Shown one piece after another: positions 22,441 through 34,444 of a stretch of 64,000 bases of DNA. The position numbers and the translations under genes are program-made. The notes below the pieces were generated by a model. That model saw only the letters and a list, made by a program, of their open reading frames with translations, searched no databases and had not been told where the DNA came from. Source of the stretch: Smittia aterrima (lineage: Eukaryota > Arthropoda > Insecta > Diptera > Chironomidae). Positions within the stretch are counted from its first letter, which is position 1, and each line of letters starts with the position of its first letter. The stretch is from positions 9,372,243-9,436,242 of the forward strand of contig CP093829.1 in assembly GCA_033063855.1 (NCBI GenBank). The letters run 5' to 3'.

Positions 22441-24339
22441 ATGAAATGCCAGATCCCTGAAATTTCGTGGCATAATCGTGATCCAGTGCTATCTGTCGAT
22501 TTTCAACCTAAGACGAAAGATTCAGCTGATCAAATTCTTCGACTTGCGAGTGGTGGGTCAGGTTTGTTCAGTTCCAATCTAGATTGCAATCAGTTCAATC
22601 TTGAAAAGTTGTTTAATTATTTTACTTTTAGACACTCATGTGCTTATTTGGTTTGTGGAGAATGAAGAAGATGGAGTAAGATTAGACTTGGCAGCGGATT
22701 TACAAAGACATCAGCGAGCTGTGAATTGCGTGCGATGGTCGCCTTCAGGAGAATTTCTTGCTTCTTGCGATGATGAGAGTGTGATCTTCATCTGGCGCCA
22801 GAAACCAGATACAGAAGCAATGAACATTTGCGATGACGTCTCTGATTCAGACAAAGAGACTTGGCTGGTCTTTAAGATTCTTCGTGGCCATGTCGACGAT
22901 GTTTATGACTTGAGCTGGTCACAGGATTCGCAATTTCTTTTATCGGGCTCCGTAGACAACACAGCGATCGTTTGGGATGTTCCGAAAGGAAGCAAAACAA
23001 TAATCAGAGATCATAAAGGATTCATTCAAGGAGTTGGCTGGGATCCTCTCAATAAATACTTGGCAACATTATGTACAGATCGATTCTTTCGCCTCTTCGA
23101 CGTTCAGACGAAAAAGATTGTTCAACGAAACAACAAATCAGTTTTGCCTGTTCCAGTAACAAGTTCACTTCATGATAAGAACGTTCGACTCTTTCACGAT
23201 GATACCCTTCAAACGTTTTTCCGTCGATTGAGCTTCAGTCCAGAAGGAAGTTTAATGGTTGTGCCCTCAGGAATTGCTGATGTTGAAGGCTCCAGCTCAA
23301 AACCAATCAACATGACTTACATCTACACACGTTACTCACTGAAAGTGTAAGTTAGATCGTAATTTAAACTGTCAATTTGAACTAATTTTCTTTTATATTT
23401 TATAGACCAGCTGTGGCTCTTCCATCTCCTGATCAATTTACTGTTGCAGTTCGTTTCTGTCCACTTCTGTTCAAACTACGAGATAGCAAGTCTGAGCCCG
23501 TCATTCCGTTGCCTTATCGAATGATATTTGCGATCGCTACGAAATGTTCAGTTTATCTATACGACACACAACAAAAGCTTCCCTTCGGTCTCATCTCAAA
23601 CATCCATTACACTCGATTAACAGATCTCGCTTGGTCCAACGATGGTAACACTTTGTTAGTGTCGAGCACTGACGGGTATTGTTCGATTGTTCAGTTTGCG
23701 GAGGGAGAGCTTGGAAAAATCTACGAAGATCAGTCGATTCAAGACATCATCGCTTCCAACACAGCAACAAAGGATGAACCGAAGAAGAAAAAGAAAAGTA
23801 AGAAGCTTAAGAAAGAAGATGGCAAAGAGAAATCGCCAGTGTCAGAAGAAAAAGAGAATGAGAAGAAAATGGACGTTGATCAGTTTAAAGCTGAGATATC
23901 TTTATCGAATTTGCCTGAATCAGTAAAGGAGATAATTCCTGTTGATAAAATCATTAAAAGCAATGAACTCTTTTCTCCTGAGAAACAAATTGGATCTCCC
24001 GCGACTCCGATTCAAGTTAGAAAACATCCAAGAAAAATGGAAGAGCTTGACATGTCTCCGCCGAAGAATGAAAATATGAAAATTCCCGAAGCAATTACTC
24101 CGAAAGCAGCAAACTTCTTCAGCAGTAAGACTCCAACACGAATCGAAGTTCGTCGACAAGCTCGTCCGACACAATCTCAAGCAACTGGACCAGTCATTGA
24201 AGGCGACGTTGAGATGAAATCATGTTTTGGATCTCCAATGGATCGCAAAATTCCAACAGACGGGACGACTCCTAAGAACTCACGTCGCATTGAATTGACT
24301 ACACTCAGCACTCCAAAGTCTAAGAAAAAGTTGCTGTAA
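22441..24339 (+). CDS. Caf1-105: chromatin assembly factor 1, p105/p60 subunit (WD40)
   Basis: This is the middle subunit of CAF-1, the nuclear chaperone that deposits H3-H4 at replication and repair sites. Exons 22441-22561, 22632-23346 and 23406-24339 join in frame to 589 aa; introns are 70 and 59 bp, GT-AG. The N-terminal 420 or so residues are WD40 repeats: typical phrases are HQRAVNCVRWSPSGEFLAS, FIWR, HVDDVYDLSWS, SGSVDNTAIVWD and KYLATLCTDRFFRLFD. The C-terminal third is charged and disordered with a Lys-rich stretch (about residue 430) and ends with a SRRIELTTLSTPK motif resembling the Asf1-binding B-domain motif of p60. A shorter tail than the Drosophila protein (747 aa) is the main difference. 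It ends 164 bp from the stop of the first PARP locus, which is convergent. Poly(A) signal AATAAA near 24362. Confidence 0.92.
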
Positions 24340-24502
24340 CTTAATTCATTTAATAACAGAAAATAAAAACTTTTATGGCAAAAAAATATTTTATTGAATT
24401 TTCTTAAAAAATTTATAAAGTCTCTTTTGGTAATGATTTGAGACTATTCTCGGAATACAAAAGCTCTTCTTAGAATTTACAACGAAGTTATACAGTTTTC
24501 GT

Positions 24503-27327
24503 CTAATTCCTTAATCTTAACTAAATATTTAACGCTGACTTGTGCTGGATCGAACACAATAAAGGTATGGCTTAATGAAATCCGGTTGACTTAGAATGAG
24601 AATATTTTAATAACTAGAGAATATTTATATTTATTAGTTATCACGTTTTAAGGAGTAATGTTCACAGATAATTACTGGCATGAAAGAAAATTAATAATCG
24701 TTGTTGTAAGCGAGCTATCGAACTCGCATCTGGATGGCGCCCATGAGCATTTGCACAAATATAAATGTCAACCAATTTTCGTTAATTTACTACTTTTGTT
24801 TAATTTTTTCAATGTTTTCAAGAGATTGTTGATTTGTTCAAATGTTATTGTTTAAAAGCGACCGAAAAAACTTATTGGGACGAAGTTTTGTTAATAAACA
24901 AGAAATCAAGTTTTTCGGCATTACTGCGACTTCGTGAAGCTTTTAGCTCTTCACAGTCACATAGGAGCATTTAGAGTTTGCTAGATCAGCTTTAAGTATG
25001 ATAAAGAATCCTTGCTATTGGATAAATTGCCAAACTAGTTTGATGAGACACTTCTTCGTAAAAAATTTTGAGCTTGAAGTTGAATGATTCACGTAAGGTT
25101 CTCCCTTGATACCGCAACCATAAAAAACCTTCCAAACATAAAATATTTGATGCATTCATAAACCCAAATCAATTTTAATTTGTCGCTGACATTCAAATGC
25201 CCAGAACTATTGTAAAGTTTAGTTCCTGTAGTTTTTCTATTGATGAATTTTAAACTGATTTTGTAATGTAAAGGAAAAAGCCTTACGAAATGTGTCAACA
25301 GTCATCCTTATACAACTTTAGCTTGATTTTAGCAATCAAATTTTGTTTTAGAGCTCGTTTTATTATCTTGATTTCAAGACAACACTTTTAGCTAGTTCGA
25401 AAGATAGTTGGTTGACTAATTTCATGAGAATTTTTGTAACAGCTATCTTTGTCATGTTGTGAAAGTCCCGAGTTTGGTTTCAAGGAATGTCGAGTCATTT
25501 GATGGAGCTTAAAATTAATTAGATAACTTTTCCTTTCGCATTTAGGCTTTAGTTCGATGGTTAGATATGTATTCTATCGTTTAATCACCTAGAACACAGT
25601 GCTTACAGCAAAATTCAATTTTTTAGCGATAACAGCGTTCGAGCTATTAACATTTTGAATTTTTTCGTGCAAAAGTTTTTGTCTGTTCTCAAGTTCCTTT
25701 GATGACATCTTTTTTTGTAGTTATCACAAAGATTTGTAACTTTCACGAAATGCTCTTTGAACTTTACCCTCAAATTTAATTTATTTACATTTGCTTTTGC
25801 ATGTGTGAGTGTTAAGTTACACGCATGTGTAGTCAACCGGATTTCATTAAGCCATACCTTTATATTCACTGAAACGATTAATTCCAGATGAGATTCCTCG
25901 AACTCCAAGTGAGATGCCATCAGGAACTTCTGTGACATTATTTGGAACAGGAGCACCGTAAGGAATAACAACTCCATCGTTTTGAACGTGAACTTTTGAA
26001 GGAGTGTAATTTCCTTCAAACTTCGACGAATTTTTTCCTTCTGCCAATTCGCGATGACTGCCATATCCGATCGTACGAGAAACATCATGAATGTCACCAA
26101 GAGCGACTTCGCATAAGACCATGAATGCTGTGAACTTTGTTTTTGTTCCAAGTACATTTATGTTACTTTTGCTATAAGAATAGCAAGCTGACTTCGCTGC
26201 AAGGTCAGCAAAATAAATGCCTCGACCAAAGGCATGTCCAGTGTGCCTGGCTTCCTTTGGAGCTACTTTCAATCCAAATCTCAAGATTCCAGCAAAGTTG
26301 TTCAGTGAACTTCCATGCCACAGCAGCATTCGATTGTGAAGTTTCGCGAAAGGTTTGTTTCTCAGCTCCTCGCCGTGTCGTTTGATTTTAAATACAAGAT
26401 CGATTGTCAGCTTCTTTACTCCGAGACCTTGACTTGTGTTCTCTAAATATTGTTTGATGATCGAGAACTCTTCGGTGTGAGGATCAAGTGTTGAGATGTC
26501 AGTCTCTAATCTCTCGTAAAGACGTTCGATAGGATCCGAATCGTGAGAGCTTCCATGTTTCATGTTGAGAAACTTCTCTTCAATGTTGTTTAACGATTCA
26601 ACCAGTTTTCGTTTTTCCTTTACCTTGTCAAGAGTGTTGATCACGCTTGTTGTGGTACAAGGCACCTGCTCATAGAAAGACTTACTTAATTTCTCGAGGA
26701 CATCTTCTTTGCCCTTCAATTCTCCTTGTTCGATGTGATAGGTGATCACTCCCAAAGTTTTAAATGCTTTCTCGTATTTCTCATAAGTTTGATTTTTTTC
26801 TAAAACATCGATTTGAATCTCATCCAAAGTTGATTGTGTCCAAGAATCTTTATCGAAAAGAGTTTTCACGAGTTCTTGAATTGGCGGTGACAGTTCTTTG
26901 TTTGGCTTCATTTTCTTATCTTCATTTTCATCATCAGCATCAGGTGGAGGAGCTCTCTTCCCGCTGCATCTCAGAGATTCTGTGATTTTCTCCTGAATTC
27001 TAATTTGAAGATCTATGTCCAATGATTCGAAGTTCTTGATGCAGTCGATGTTTTCTGGATGATACTTAGCGACAAAGCAAATGATGTGATAATAGTAAGG
27101 TCCAGACTTCGCCCAGATATTCGACTTAGTGCGAGACTAAAACACAAAACGAAAAATAAGATTTTTTTCTGAAGCATTTTTTTAAAACTTACCAATGCTC
27201 GAAGAAAGATAAACTCATCATCGTCAAATCCTCGTGCACACAACCGGCAGTCGAGCTTCCAAACATCATCGCTTGAATAATCAGCTTTATTAACATTGAA
27301 TGGTTCAATATTATACATAAACTCCAT
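24503..27327 (-). pseudogene. PARP-like gene 1, catalytic domain split by a transposon
   Basis: Exon 1 is 27193-27327 (45 codons, start MEFMYN) and exon 2 runs from 27136 down; the 56-bp intron is GT-AG. The protein begins with a PARP-type zinc finger (C27, C30, H62, C65), then a basic NLS-like segment, a helical regulatory domain and an ART domain with LLWHGSS (catalytic His) and FGRGIYFA (Tyr). An element at 24562-25860 interrupts the codons just after the catalytic Glu (FSEY), so translation continues into its inverted repeat and stops at 25847-25849 after four foreign residues (474 aa in all). The missing C-terminal strand (IVFDPAQVSVKYL) and the original stop lie on the far side at 24503-24561. 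Loss of this last strand of the ART fold should abolish or weaken activity. This copy also has a longer loop before FSEY than the other seven. Confidence 0.88.
24562..25860. mobile_element. 1.3-kb TIR element inserted in PARP1, TA duplication
   Basis: The first 30 bases (AAGGTATGGCTTAATGAAAT and on) are repeated perfectly in inverted orientation at the right end. TA lies on each side (24560-24561 and 25861-25862); removing the element and one TA restores the uninterrupted sequence seen in the other PARP copies. The length, 1,299 bp, fits Tc1/mariner, but I see no intact or recognisable transposase, so it is non-autonomous or badly decayed. Perfect TIRs suggest recent insertion. Confidence 0.85.
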
Positions 27328-28405
27328 TTCACTTTGAACACTTTTTTCTTGGTCAGCAGACTTGTTCACGCGTTGACAGCAAAAACCGTTTTAAAATTGA
27401 AGTTCCATGAATCAAGAAAAATTCCAAAATGTAAAGTGCTCATTGTAGTTGTAAGCAGCCGATTTCTTATTAGAATTTTTCCGCCTCCAACAGTTTGCAG
27501 ATTTAGAATGGCCGCTAGAATGTCAACGTCGTTGAACCTTCTTTAAAAATTTCAACTAGATAATTCAGATTTTCATACAGTCTAACCTTCATTATCCTCA
27601 TGAGCTATTAAAGGGCAAAGAAGATCCTCGATTGATCCGCCACCTCCTTATTCCGCCACTTATGGGACCGGCTTTCGGATGATGTTATTAGGGAGGAATG
27701 TATTTTATTTAAAACTTTTTCAATTTTTTCTCGACATCTCGAAAAAAAAAATAGTCTGAAGACTTGTCGAATTGTTCAGTTCTTTGATAATCTAAATCTG
27801 TTCTTAAATATCTAGGTAACGATTCGGTTATAAAGTTGATTTATCAAATTTGCTATTACGCGAGTAAATGACAAATATCTCTTGGACGCCGTAAGATCAT
27901 TCTATCCTTTTCTCAACGCATTTCAAAGTCAGACGCTGAAACAAACGTTCTGAGGGTTTTCCCAAGAAAAAGGGTTTCTTCCGAAATATTCTCTTTCTTT
28001 TTCATAATTCTCATTTTATTTCTTTTCAGAGAAATATTTCAGTAGTAAATTTTAGAACCCTATACTTCAAATTTCAATTAGCGTTCAACTTATTCTTCAT
28101 CCGAAACTACATCAGAAATTTTCCTCAGACCATCCTAAGTCTCATCAGAAATTCATCCGAACTGTTTCGGCTGTTGATGAGTTCCATTCTCGAGTTTCAA
28201 AGCGCAAAGTGCGTTTTTGAGATAATTTGAAACAAATCTTTCTTAAAAGGAATTCTTACTAATTACGATTCAGGTAAAAAGCAAAGAACATTCTGAAGAT
28301 TCAATGCATTTTGTTCTCAACAGTCGATAAAGTAACACTCGCTCTCTTCAAGATCTTAAAATACTATTTTTTATTTCAATTTTATTTTCATTTTAGAAAA
28401 CTCAA
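27328..28405. promoter_or_regulatory. divergent intergenic region, PARP1/F-box 1
   Basis: This is the shared 5' region of module 1. It contains a degenerate copy of the small TIR element (27578-27700; left end CAGTCTAACC, right end damaged) and a leader intron for the F-box gene (donor GTAAAAAG after GATTCAG near 28275, acceptor TTTTCATTTTAG ending near 28396), nine bases before the ATG. Confidence 0.55.
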
Positions 28406-29748
28406 ATGGAATCAAGCTCAACAATGATGCCAATTAACAATCAATCGCAAGAAACAAACACAGAAGATTCAAATGAAGAACCTAACACGAAAATATTCAA
28501 ATTATCTGAGGAGGCTGCGAATAACTTGGATCCATTAGAATATTTCTCTCGTTTTCTTGGAATTCCTGAGATGATCCTTAAACATTTAACTGGGAAGGAC
28601 TTGGTAAAGGTTTCCGAAGTCAACCCAATTTGGTATAACGTCATCGCTTCCTCGAAAGTTCTCATGGAAAACATACAAGTTGTGTTCAATGAAAATCGTG
28701 AGCTGCAACCGGAAGATTACGATTTGCTGAAAAACAGTTCGAGAATGTATGAAAGCATTGAAGTCCGACGTAGCATCAATTGGAAAGGAGTACTAAATCC
28801 TTCGATCACTAAATCCGATTGCATTTCCAATTCGGAGCTTGATTTCTTTCTTAGTAAAGCTCGCGACTGGAAAAGTGTTTCAATAGTTGAGACAAATTTT
28901 AGAACATACATGAATATGTGTAACTTTCTTTTGTCAATCAAGTCATCAGTCGAAAGCTTTTCTATCAGAAATAGTTTCGATGGAGATGAATTTCCATTTA
29001 ACAACGAAACATTTTACTACAAACCACCAAAGTTTCCAAAGTTGAAACATCTGAAAATGCATTTTGCTCTATTCAATCCGATGGGAAGTACGCATGTTTT
29101 TTTGAAAAATCCGATGAAATCGAAAGATTTGATTTTAAAGATTCTTTTGGTTTAATTGCCAGGAACAGTTTAGTATCAGAATTGCTCGAAAAATTTGCCA
29201 AACTTTCAAGTCTGTCGCTTGAAACAAGCGAATGTAATACGTTTATAAATGAAACTTGGAAACTATTTCCATTCAAGCTTAAACGTTTAGCTGTGAATGT
29301 TATTAAACGATCTAGCGATCTGCACTTTCCAAATTTATGGGAGTTCATTAACTCACAAAAGGATCATCTCGAAGAGTTGACGCTTGATAATCTTGACAAT
29401 GACATAGTTTTGTTCAACAAGATCATGAGACTGCCGAAGCTTAAGATTCTACACCTCGGGAATATATCAACTCTGTCCAAGGACGATGTTCCAAATGTAA
29501 TATCAACATCGATCACTCATTTCAATTGTAAAAGTAATATGAAAAGTGATCTTTTTATATTTTTGATGAAGTCCATGCCAAACGTTAAAAGCCTTCACCT
29601 CCAAGTAATTGACGATGAAACCTTTAAAACTTTATTAGAAATGAACAGAAAATTTGAAGAACTTAAAGCAGTTCGTTTTGTGAATGGAAAGGAGGAAAAG
29701 GATCTTGAAGTCTTCTTGATCAACAAGAACAATAAATATCTCGTCTAG
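28406..29748 (+). pseudogene. F-box/LRR-like gene 1 (B type), frameshifted
   Basis: Start MESSSTMMPIN and the F-box (IPEMILKHLTGKDLVKVSEV, about residues 52-71) are intact. After NPMG (near 29082) the sequence lacks 4 bp relative to the same place in F-box 7, shifting the frame and ending the first part at 29153-29155. The remaining LRR-like part is open in another frame to the stop at 29746-29748 and keeps all later blocks (LPKLKILHL, NVISTSITHF, SMPNVKSLHL). A single small deletion therefore separates it from an intact gene; a sequencing error is possible but cannot be judged here. It is the B subtype, ending FVNGKEEKDLEVF. Confidence 0.85.
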
Positions 29749-30112
29749 CATTTTGATTAAAAAATTTGTAGGAAACTGAATTAGAATCAAAACTCATAGC
29801 TTAATAGTAATTAGACGTTAATGTTTTCAGTAATTTTCAAAATAAATATACTTGAGATAAAATTTTGACCCGATTCGTTTATCTTTTTGTTCAAGAATAT
29901 AGGGTATATAATATACGGTATATTATATATATATACCCCTGTGAAGTTAGCACGAAATCTATCGCCAGCACGCTAAGTTGTCGGTGAAATCTATTGCACG
30001 TGAAGATATAAGTCCGAGTTTTTTTTAATATTTTAATTATTTTCTAAAAAAAAATTCATGCTCATCATTCAAACCGTTCTTTGAATGTGATTTTATAAAG
30101 TTCGTTTAGAGA
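29749..30112. other. intergenic, with TA-rich repeat
   Basis: No gene seen. A TA-rich, partly palindromic stretch lies at about 29901-29940. Homology to the 3' flanks of the other F-box copies fades soon after the stop, so the left boundary of the foreign-fragment block lies in this interval. Confidence 0.4.
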
Positions 30113-30513
30113 TTACTGACGACTGTAGCTTCCTCCGTAGCGCGAGTCTGGTGGGCCTGATGATTTGTTAGAATCATTACGTTGATAACCGCCACGATTT
30201 GACTGCTGATTGCCGCCTCGTTGTCCTTGGAAGCCACCGCGTTGAGCTTTCCATTGTTGATATCCTCCTGATGAGCTGTTCCCTTGTCCTTGCGATCTGT
30301 TGTTTTGATATTGATTAGAACCTTGTGCTCCTGGCTGATAAGGAGGACGAGTATTACGCTGCTGATTGTAATTTGCTGGCGGAGCTGCGTTATTGAATCT
30401 ACTTTGATTATCTGCTCGCATTTGTCCTCCTTGTCGATATGAATTCATCTGAGCGCCAAAGCCTTGGCGATTCTGCTGGAAGTTCATGCGTTGACTCTGG
30501 GAATCATTTCGAC
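30113..30513 (-). CDS. terminal exon of an RGG/QN-rich RNA-binding-like protein (partial)
   Basis: An exon of about 133 codons opens after a clear 3' splice site (CTATTTTCAG, exon starts at 30513) and ends at a TAA at 30113. The protein is Gly/Gln/Asn/Arg-rich with repeated RGG and GGYQ units (for example QRGGFQGQRGG), typical of disordered tails of RNA-granule proteins such as Caprin, FMR1 or hnRNP families; the exact family is not resolved. No upstream exon is visible in the 1.8 kb before it. Because three other gene fragments follow, this is probably a copied 3' end of a gene located elsewhere, but it could be a real last exon with a distant 5' part. Confidence 0.6.
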
Positions 30514-32296
30514 CTGAAAATAGAAAGAAAGAAAATGTTAATAATGTTGGACCACCGTCGACGTTTTAAATGGAGTTGTAATTAGCATTCTAATTAGCAT
30601 TCTATAATTAGGCTGCCACCGGAAACCTTTGAACGTTAGAAGAGCGCAATCGAGTTCCACATAAAATGCAAAGCCATTTTTTTTTCTCGGGAAATATGCG
30701 AAGCAATTCCATGCAGCAGAGAAATGAGCAATGCCAAGTGTTCTTAAACGTTTTTAGATCTGAATGAATTGCGATTTGTGCTCAAAGAATGTGATGCATT
30801 AATTAGCAATCATTGCATGTAAAATACGTCCGCTTCCCTTCTCTTATGGTAATTACTCAAAATATAAACCAGAAACCATTTCTCTTCCTTCACCAGATGT
30901 CGAAGAGCTCAAGAGAGAGAGAGAGAGAGAGGAGAGGGTGTATGAATTACAAGCAGGAAGCAATTACGCGTTTCAACCGATCGATCTGAGTTTATTCAAT
31001 GGCGAGAATCAAATCATGAACGTTTCGTTAAAAAGTTTCCGATCGAAACGAAAAAATTTTCTTTTTCGAACTCAAAGTGCTTTACGTTGCTTCATCATCA
31101 TTTCCATTTTCTCTTGAGTAGAATCTTTTCCGTACGTGCTCTAGTGTTCGATTGCTTCGAGGAGCGAGCAACCCGAAATGCATCATGCTGAACAATGGAG
31201 AACAATAAGAATGAATGCTTCTCTATTCCAGTTCACTTGCGTCTTTCACTTTTCATGATGGAGATGTGACATTTCTGCTTTTTTTTGCTAACAGAGAGAC
31301 ATTCTTAATTAACGAGATCACAACGGTGCGCTTTCAAGGATAATTAGAGGACTGAGACCAGGGGCAAAATTAATTGCATCATCCACTCAAAAGATTTGTC
31401 ATCGCAATTTGAGTTTTGAAAAGATTAATATAAAGTCGGAGCCGACGACACAAAAGATGTGTTTATGTTGACAAGACTTTAATCTCGGATCATTACACAA
31501 AGTTTTTAAAGGAAAAGATAGAACATCAGATACTTTGGCCCATAATCCAAAGTGAAGCTTCTTCCTCCGAGCAAACATCAAACCGAATGACTTTTTAATT
31601 GATTCTCCATGGTGATCATTAAAACTGATTCCATTTCGTGTCTCACGCCCTGCCTCGTCATCCCTCAAATAAAATCGCAATTATGTTGAATCAAATAAAC
31701 AACTTATCAGTTAAAGAGAATGGAAAGGATGCAAACATTTGCTTCGACGTGTCGCTCGTTCCGTGGAGAAATCTCTGTAAATTTTTCATCGACGGAGAGA
31801 AAAAAATAGCAAACAACTTATTAAAATTATTTTTAATAGCCAAAAGACTCACAAACACACACTCGCACATCGAACATTCCATCGAGAAATAATTATGCTC
31901 ATCAGACGGAGTGAGAACGATTGTTTGCGCCCCTAACAGCCAGAGCTATGCAAGTGACGCATGTAATTGGAACACAATGCGATATGCGATGGTGCCGAGT
32001 GACAACGAATGTCAAAATTGATCATAAACAGAAGTATTTCCTACGAATGTGCGTTATCTTCATTTTGACATTACCACAATCAGAATTATTCGAATCAAAC
32101 GCTTTGGTTCAAACGTTCTTGAGTTTATCGAAATGCTTTTAAGATTCAATCGAGGTTTGCCAACTCTTTTGAATAAATTGAACGCGACAGAGAGATTTTG
32201 AATAATGAAAGTAATTGCAAGTCTCTGCTTATCGGTTTGCATCCCGTTTTGATATCCGCAGAAAGTTTAATTCAGTTAAACATTAAATTGTCGTGA
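30514..32296. other. non-coding stretch with (GA)n repeat
   Basis: No gene recognised. A GA dinucleotide repeat lies at about 30913-30932. This would be intron or upstream flank of the RGG exon in its source locus. Confidence 0.4.
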
Positions 32297-33015
32297 GAAA
32301 AGACGTTTCTCTGGATCAGCTTGATTTTCGAACTTTTCCCAGCAAGTTTTTGCATTGTTGGAGGTCGACATGCTGCAGTTCCACCATTTAACGATCCCGT
32401 CGTCTTTGTAAATCACATCAACAGATTCTCACGAGTCGAAGGCTTTCACAATCCAACGACGGGACTTCATGCGTTTCGTGGAATTAAATATGCTGATCCT
32501 CCTGATCGCATTTCTGGCGATGTTGACGCTAGACGAAACCCTCCGCCTTGTCCACAACCTTCTTATTATGGTGAGTAATCGAAGTGAGAGACCATGACAT
32601 TTCAAGCTGTTCAATGTTTTATCAGATGAGAGGAAAATAATTGGCGACGAAGATTGCTTAGCTCTTAACATTTTCACACCACAAATGCCTGACGAAACGA
32701 CAGGTCTGCCTGTTTTGTTGTGGATTCACGGCGGAGGTTATCGCTATGGCTCAGCATCGCAATATGGCGCAGAGCCTTTGATTTCAGAAAAAGTTATTTT
32801 CGTTCCAATTCAATATCGACTGGGAACTCTTGAAATTCTCGGTGATGGCTCGAAAGAGTTTGATGGGAACGTCGCAATGTTTGATATGCACGCAGCATTG
32901 CAATGGGTGAAGCAATACATTTCATTTTTCGGTGGCGATCCAAAGCAAATCAAAGTTATTGGACAAGGATCGGGAGCGTCAGCTGCAATGTATCTTTCAT
33001 CATCTCCAATCTGAC
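32297..33015 (+). pseudogene. carboxylesterase (type-B, glutactin-like) 5' fragment
   Basis: Two exons, 32297-32570 and 32626-33015, joined by a 55-bp GT-AG intron, read as the N-terminal half of an alpha/beta-hydrolase carboxylesterase. Seen are a hydrophobic signal-like start without an ATG (stop just upstream at 32294), GLHAFRGIKYADPP, the family signature EDCLALNIFTP, the oxyanion-hole segment WIHGGGY and the nucleophile region GQGSGAS. Residues expected after KYADPP are missing, and the frame stops after SSSPI, before the Glu and His of the triad. The fragment cannot make an active enzyme. It is one of four gene fragments packed between F-box 1 and PARP2. Confidence 0.8.
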
Positions 33016-33150
33016 TAATCCCACGAAACTATTAGCAAAGCTGATTGAAGCAACGACTGATGCTTTCTTTATTTAATGTTCCGCAAGTTATGACAGCTCA
33101 GCTTTGGGAAAAATCGTCTTCAGCTTTCTCCTATCAATGTGATCACGTAA

Positions 33151-33850
33151 GCGATTCCGCGTCAAACCGAGGTCGAAGACATGGAGAGGGAGTTGAGAGT
33201 TAACGATTCCTTCAAACTTCATCTCAACACAGATGTCACCGTAACATTGAGAAGCGAAATGATCTCCTTTAAGAAGAGCACGGAGACAGTTCACGCCGAG
33301 GAAATCATTCCTTCTGTGATTGAGACTTCATTCGGTATTGGCCGCATTATATACTCGTTGCTGGAACATCGTTTCCAAAAAAGAGATGGCAAGGGACAAC
33401 GATACTACTTCTCATTGCCATCTTTCATCGCTCCACTTAAATGCTCCGTACTTCCTCTGAGCACAAACCAAGATTTTGTTCCATTTATCAAGAAGATTTG
33501 TAAGTTATCATGACGATCTCCTTATTTTAAATCACTAATCAAAATTTATTCTTTTAGCTACTGATTTGACTGACTTGGGCGTTTGGCATAAGGTTGATGA
33601 CTCGAGTGGATCCATTGGACGTCGGTATGATCGATCAGACGAAAACGGAGTTCCCTATGGAATCACCATCGATTTCGACACTCTCAAAGCTGACTCCGTG
33701 ACACTGCGTGAACGAGACTCTATGAGTCAAGTTCGAATTCCGCTTGACGCAATCGCAGAGGTCATTCGCGACTTATCTTACAGCAAGATCGAATGGAGCG
33801 ACGTGACTTCCAAGTATCCCAAGTTTGAGCAACAAGAAGCATCCAAGTAA
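33151..33850 (+). pseudogene. glycyl-tRNA synthetase C-terminal fragment
   Basis: Exons 33151-33499 and 33558-33850 (58-bp GT-AG intron) encode the end of class II glycyl-tRNA synthetase: the last catalytic motif region (IPSVIETSFGIGR, normally with EPSFG), FSLPSFIAPLKCSVLPLS and the anticodon-binding domain with KVDDSSGSIGRRY, ITIDFDTL and TLRERDSM, ending near the natural C-terminus (FEQQEASK). An in-frame stop sits just before 33151 and the N-terminal two thirds are absent, so it is a fragment. Pro-to-Thr in motif 3 is a further sign of relaxed constraint. The intron is kept, so it arose from genomic DNA, not reverse transcription. Confidence 0.9.
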
Positions 33851-33978
33851 AGCTTTAAGAATCGTACATTGTAACAGGAAAGCATTTAAAACTCTTTTGT
33901 CGCTTGTTTTGAAAAGAGAAGCTAATTAAAGTGAAATTTATAAATTGCAAAAATGTTTTCTTTATTAACAATATTATT

Positions 33979-34444
33979 TTAGGACTTATTGAGATTCAAG
34001 GTTTGAGTAAAATCGCTCAGCTGTTGCTTCAATTCGCGATTTTCGTCTTGAAGTTCCATGATTCGATTGATTTTGACGTCATCGTTCATCAGAAGCCCAA
34101 CGCATTCCTCGATTGTTTTCATGCGATGCTCAATCTGGCCAAGAGATTGTACTTCAAAACGAAACTTTTCGTGAATATTCTCAAATTCTTTCTTTAGATC
34201 AAGATTGGTTTGTGTACTGATTGATGAAGAAGCGACGATTGTAGCAGATTCCTTGTTGTTCGTTGAATTATTTGTTTCCTTTCTGGGAGGAGATTCAATG
34301 GCATCGACATCGATCACATCTTCAGAGTTTTCTGATGGCGAATCCGTTGCTTCAGTGAGACGAATTAAAGGAGCTGGCGTGCTAGAAAATCTTGGACCTC
34401 CTGTGCGTTTGGTGTTCCCACGTTGATCGATGACGACAAGTTTT
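33979..34444 (-). CDS. coiled-coil protein, terminal exon fragment (unknown)
   Basis: A minus-strand frame runs from a possible splice acceptor (AG at 34445-34446) to a stop at 33979. About 154 residues: a Pro/Ser/Thr-rich start (GGPRFSSTPAPLIR), an acidic region, then a heptad-like C-terminal coiled coil (ELQDENRELKQQL). No start codon and no upstream exon: its 5' side meets the truncated PARP2 at about 34481. It lies tail to tail with the glycyl-tRNA synthetase fragment, 128 bp away, probably preserving the neighbour order of the source locus. Family not recognised. Confidence 0.5.

Noticed and set aside
26137..26385. Plus-strand frame antisense to each PARP catalytic exon (also near 38344, 46393, 50803, 56842)
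   Set aside because: It recurs only because the PARP exon recurs; exact antisense of the conserved ART core, no independent conservation.
27328..27369. GTG-initiated N-terminal extension of PARP1 (MNKSADQ type)
   Set aside because: The conserved ATG (MEFMYN) is present in all intact copies and directly precedes the finger; GTG is not a normal start in animals and the extension is absent in several copies.
28441..28689. Minus-strand frames antisense to the F-box coding region in every module
   Set aside because: Shadow of the F-box and LRR-like codons.
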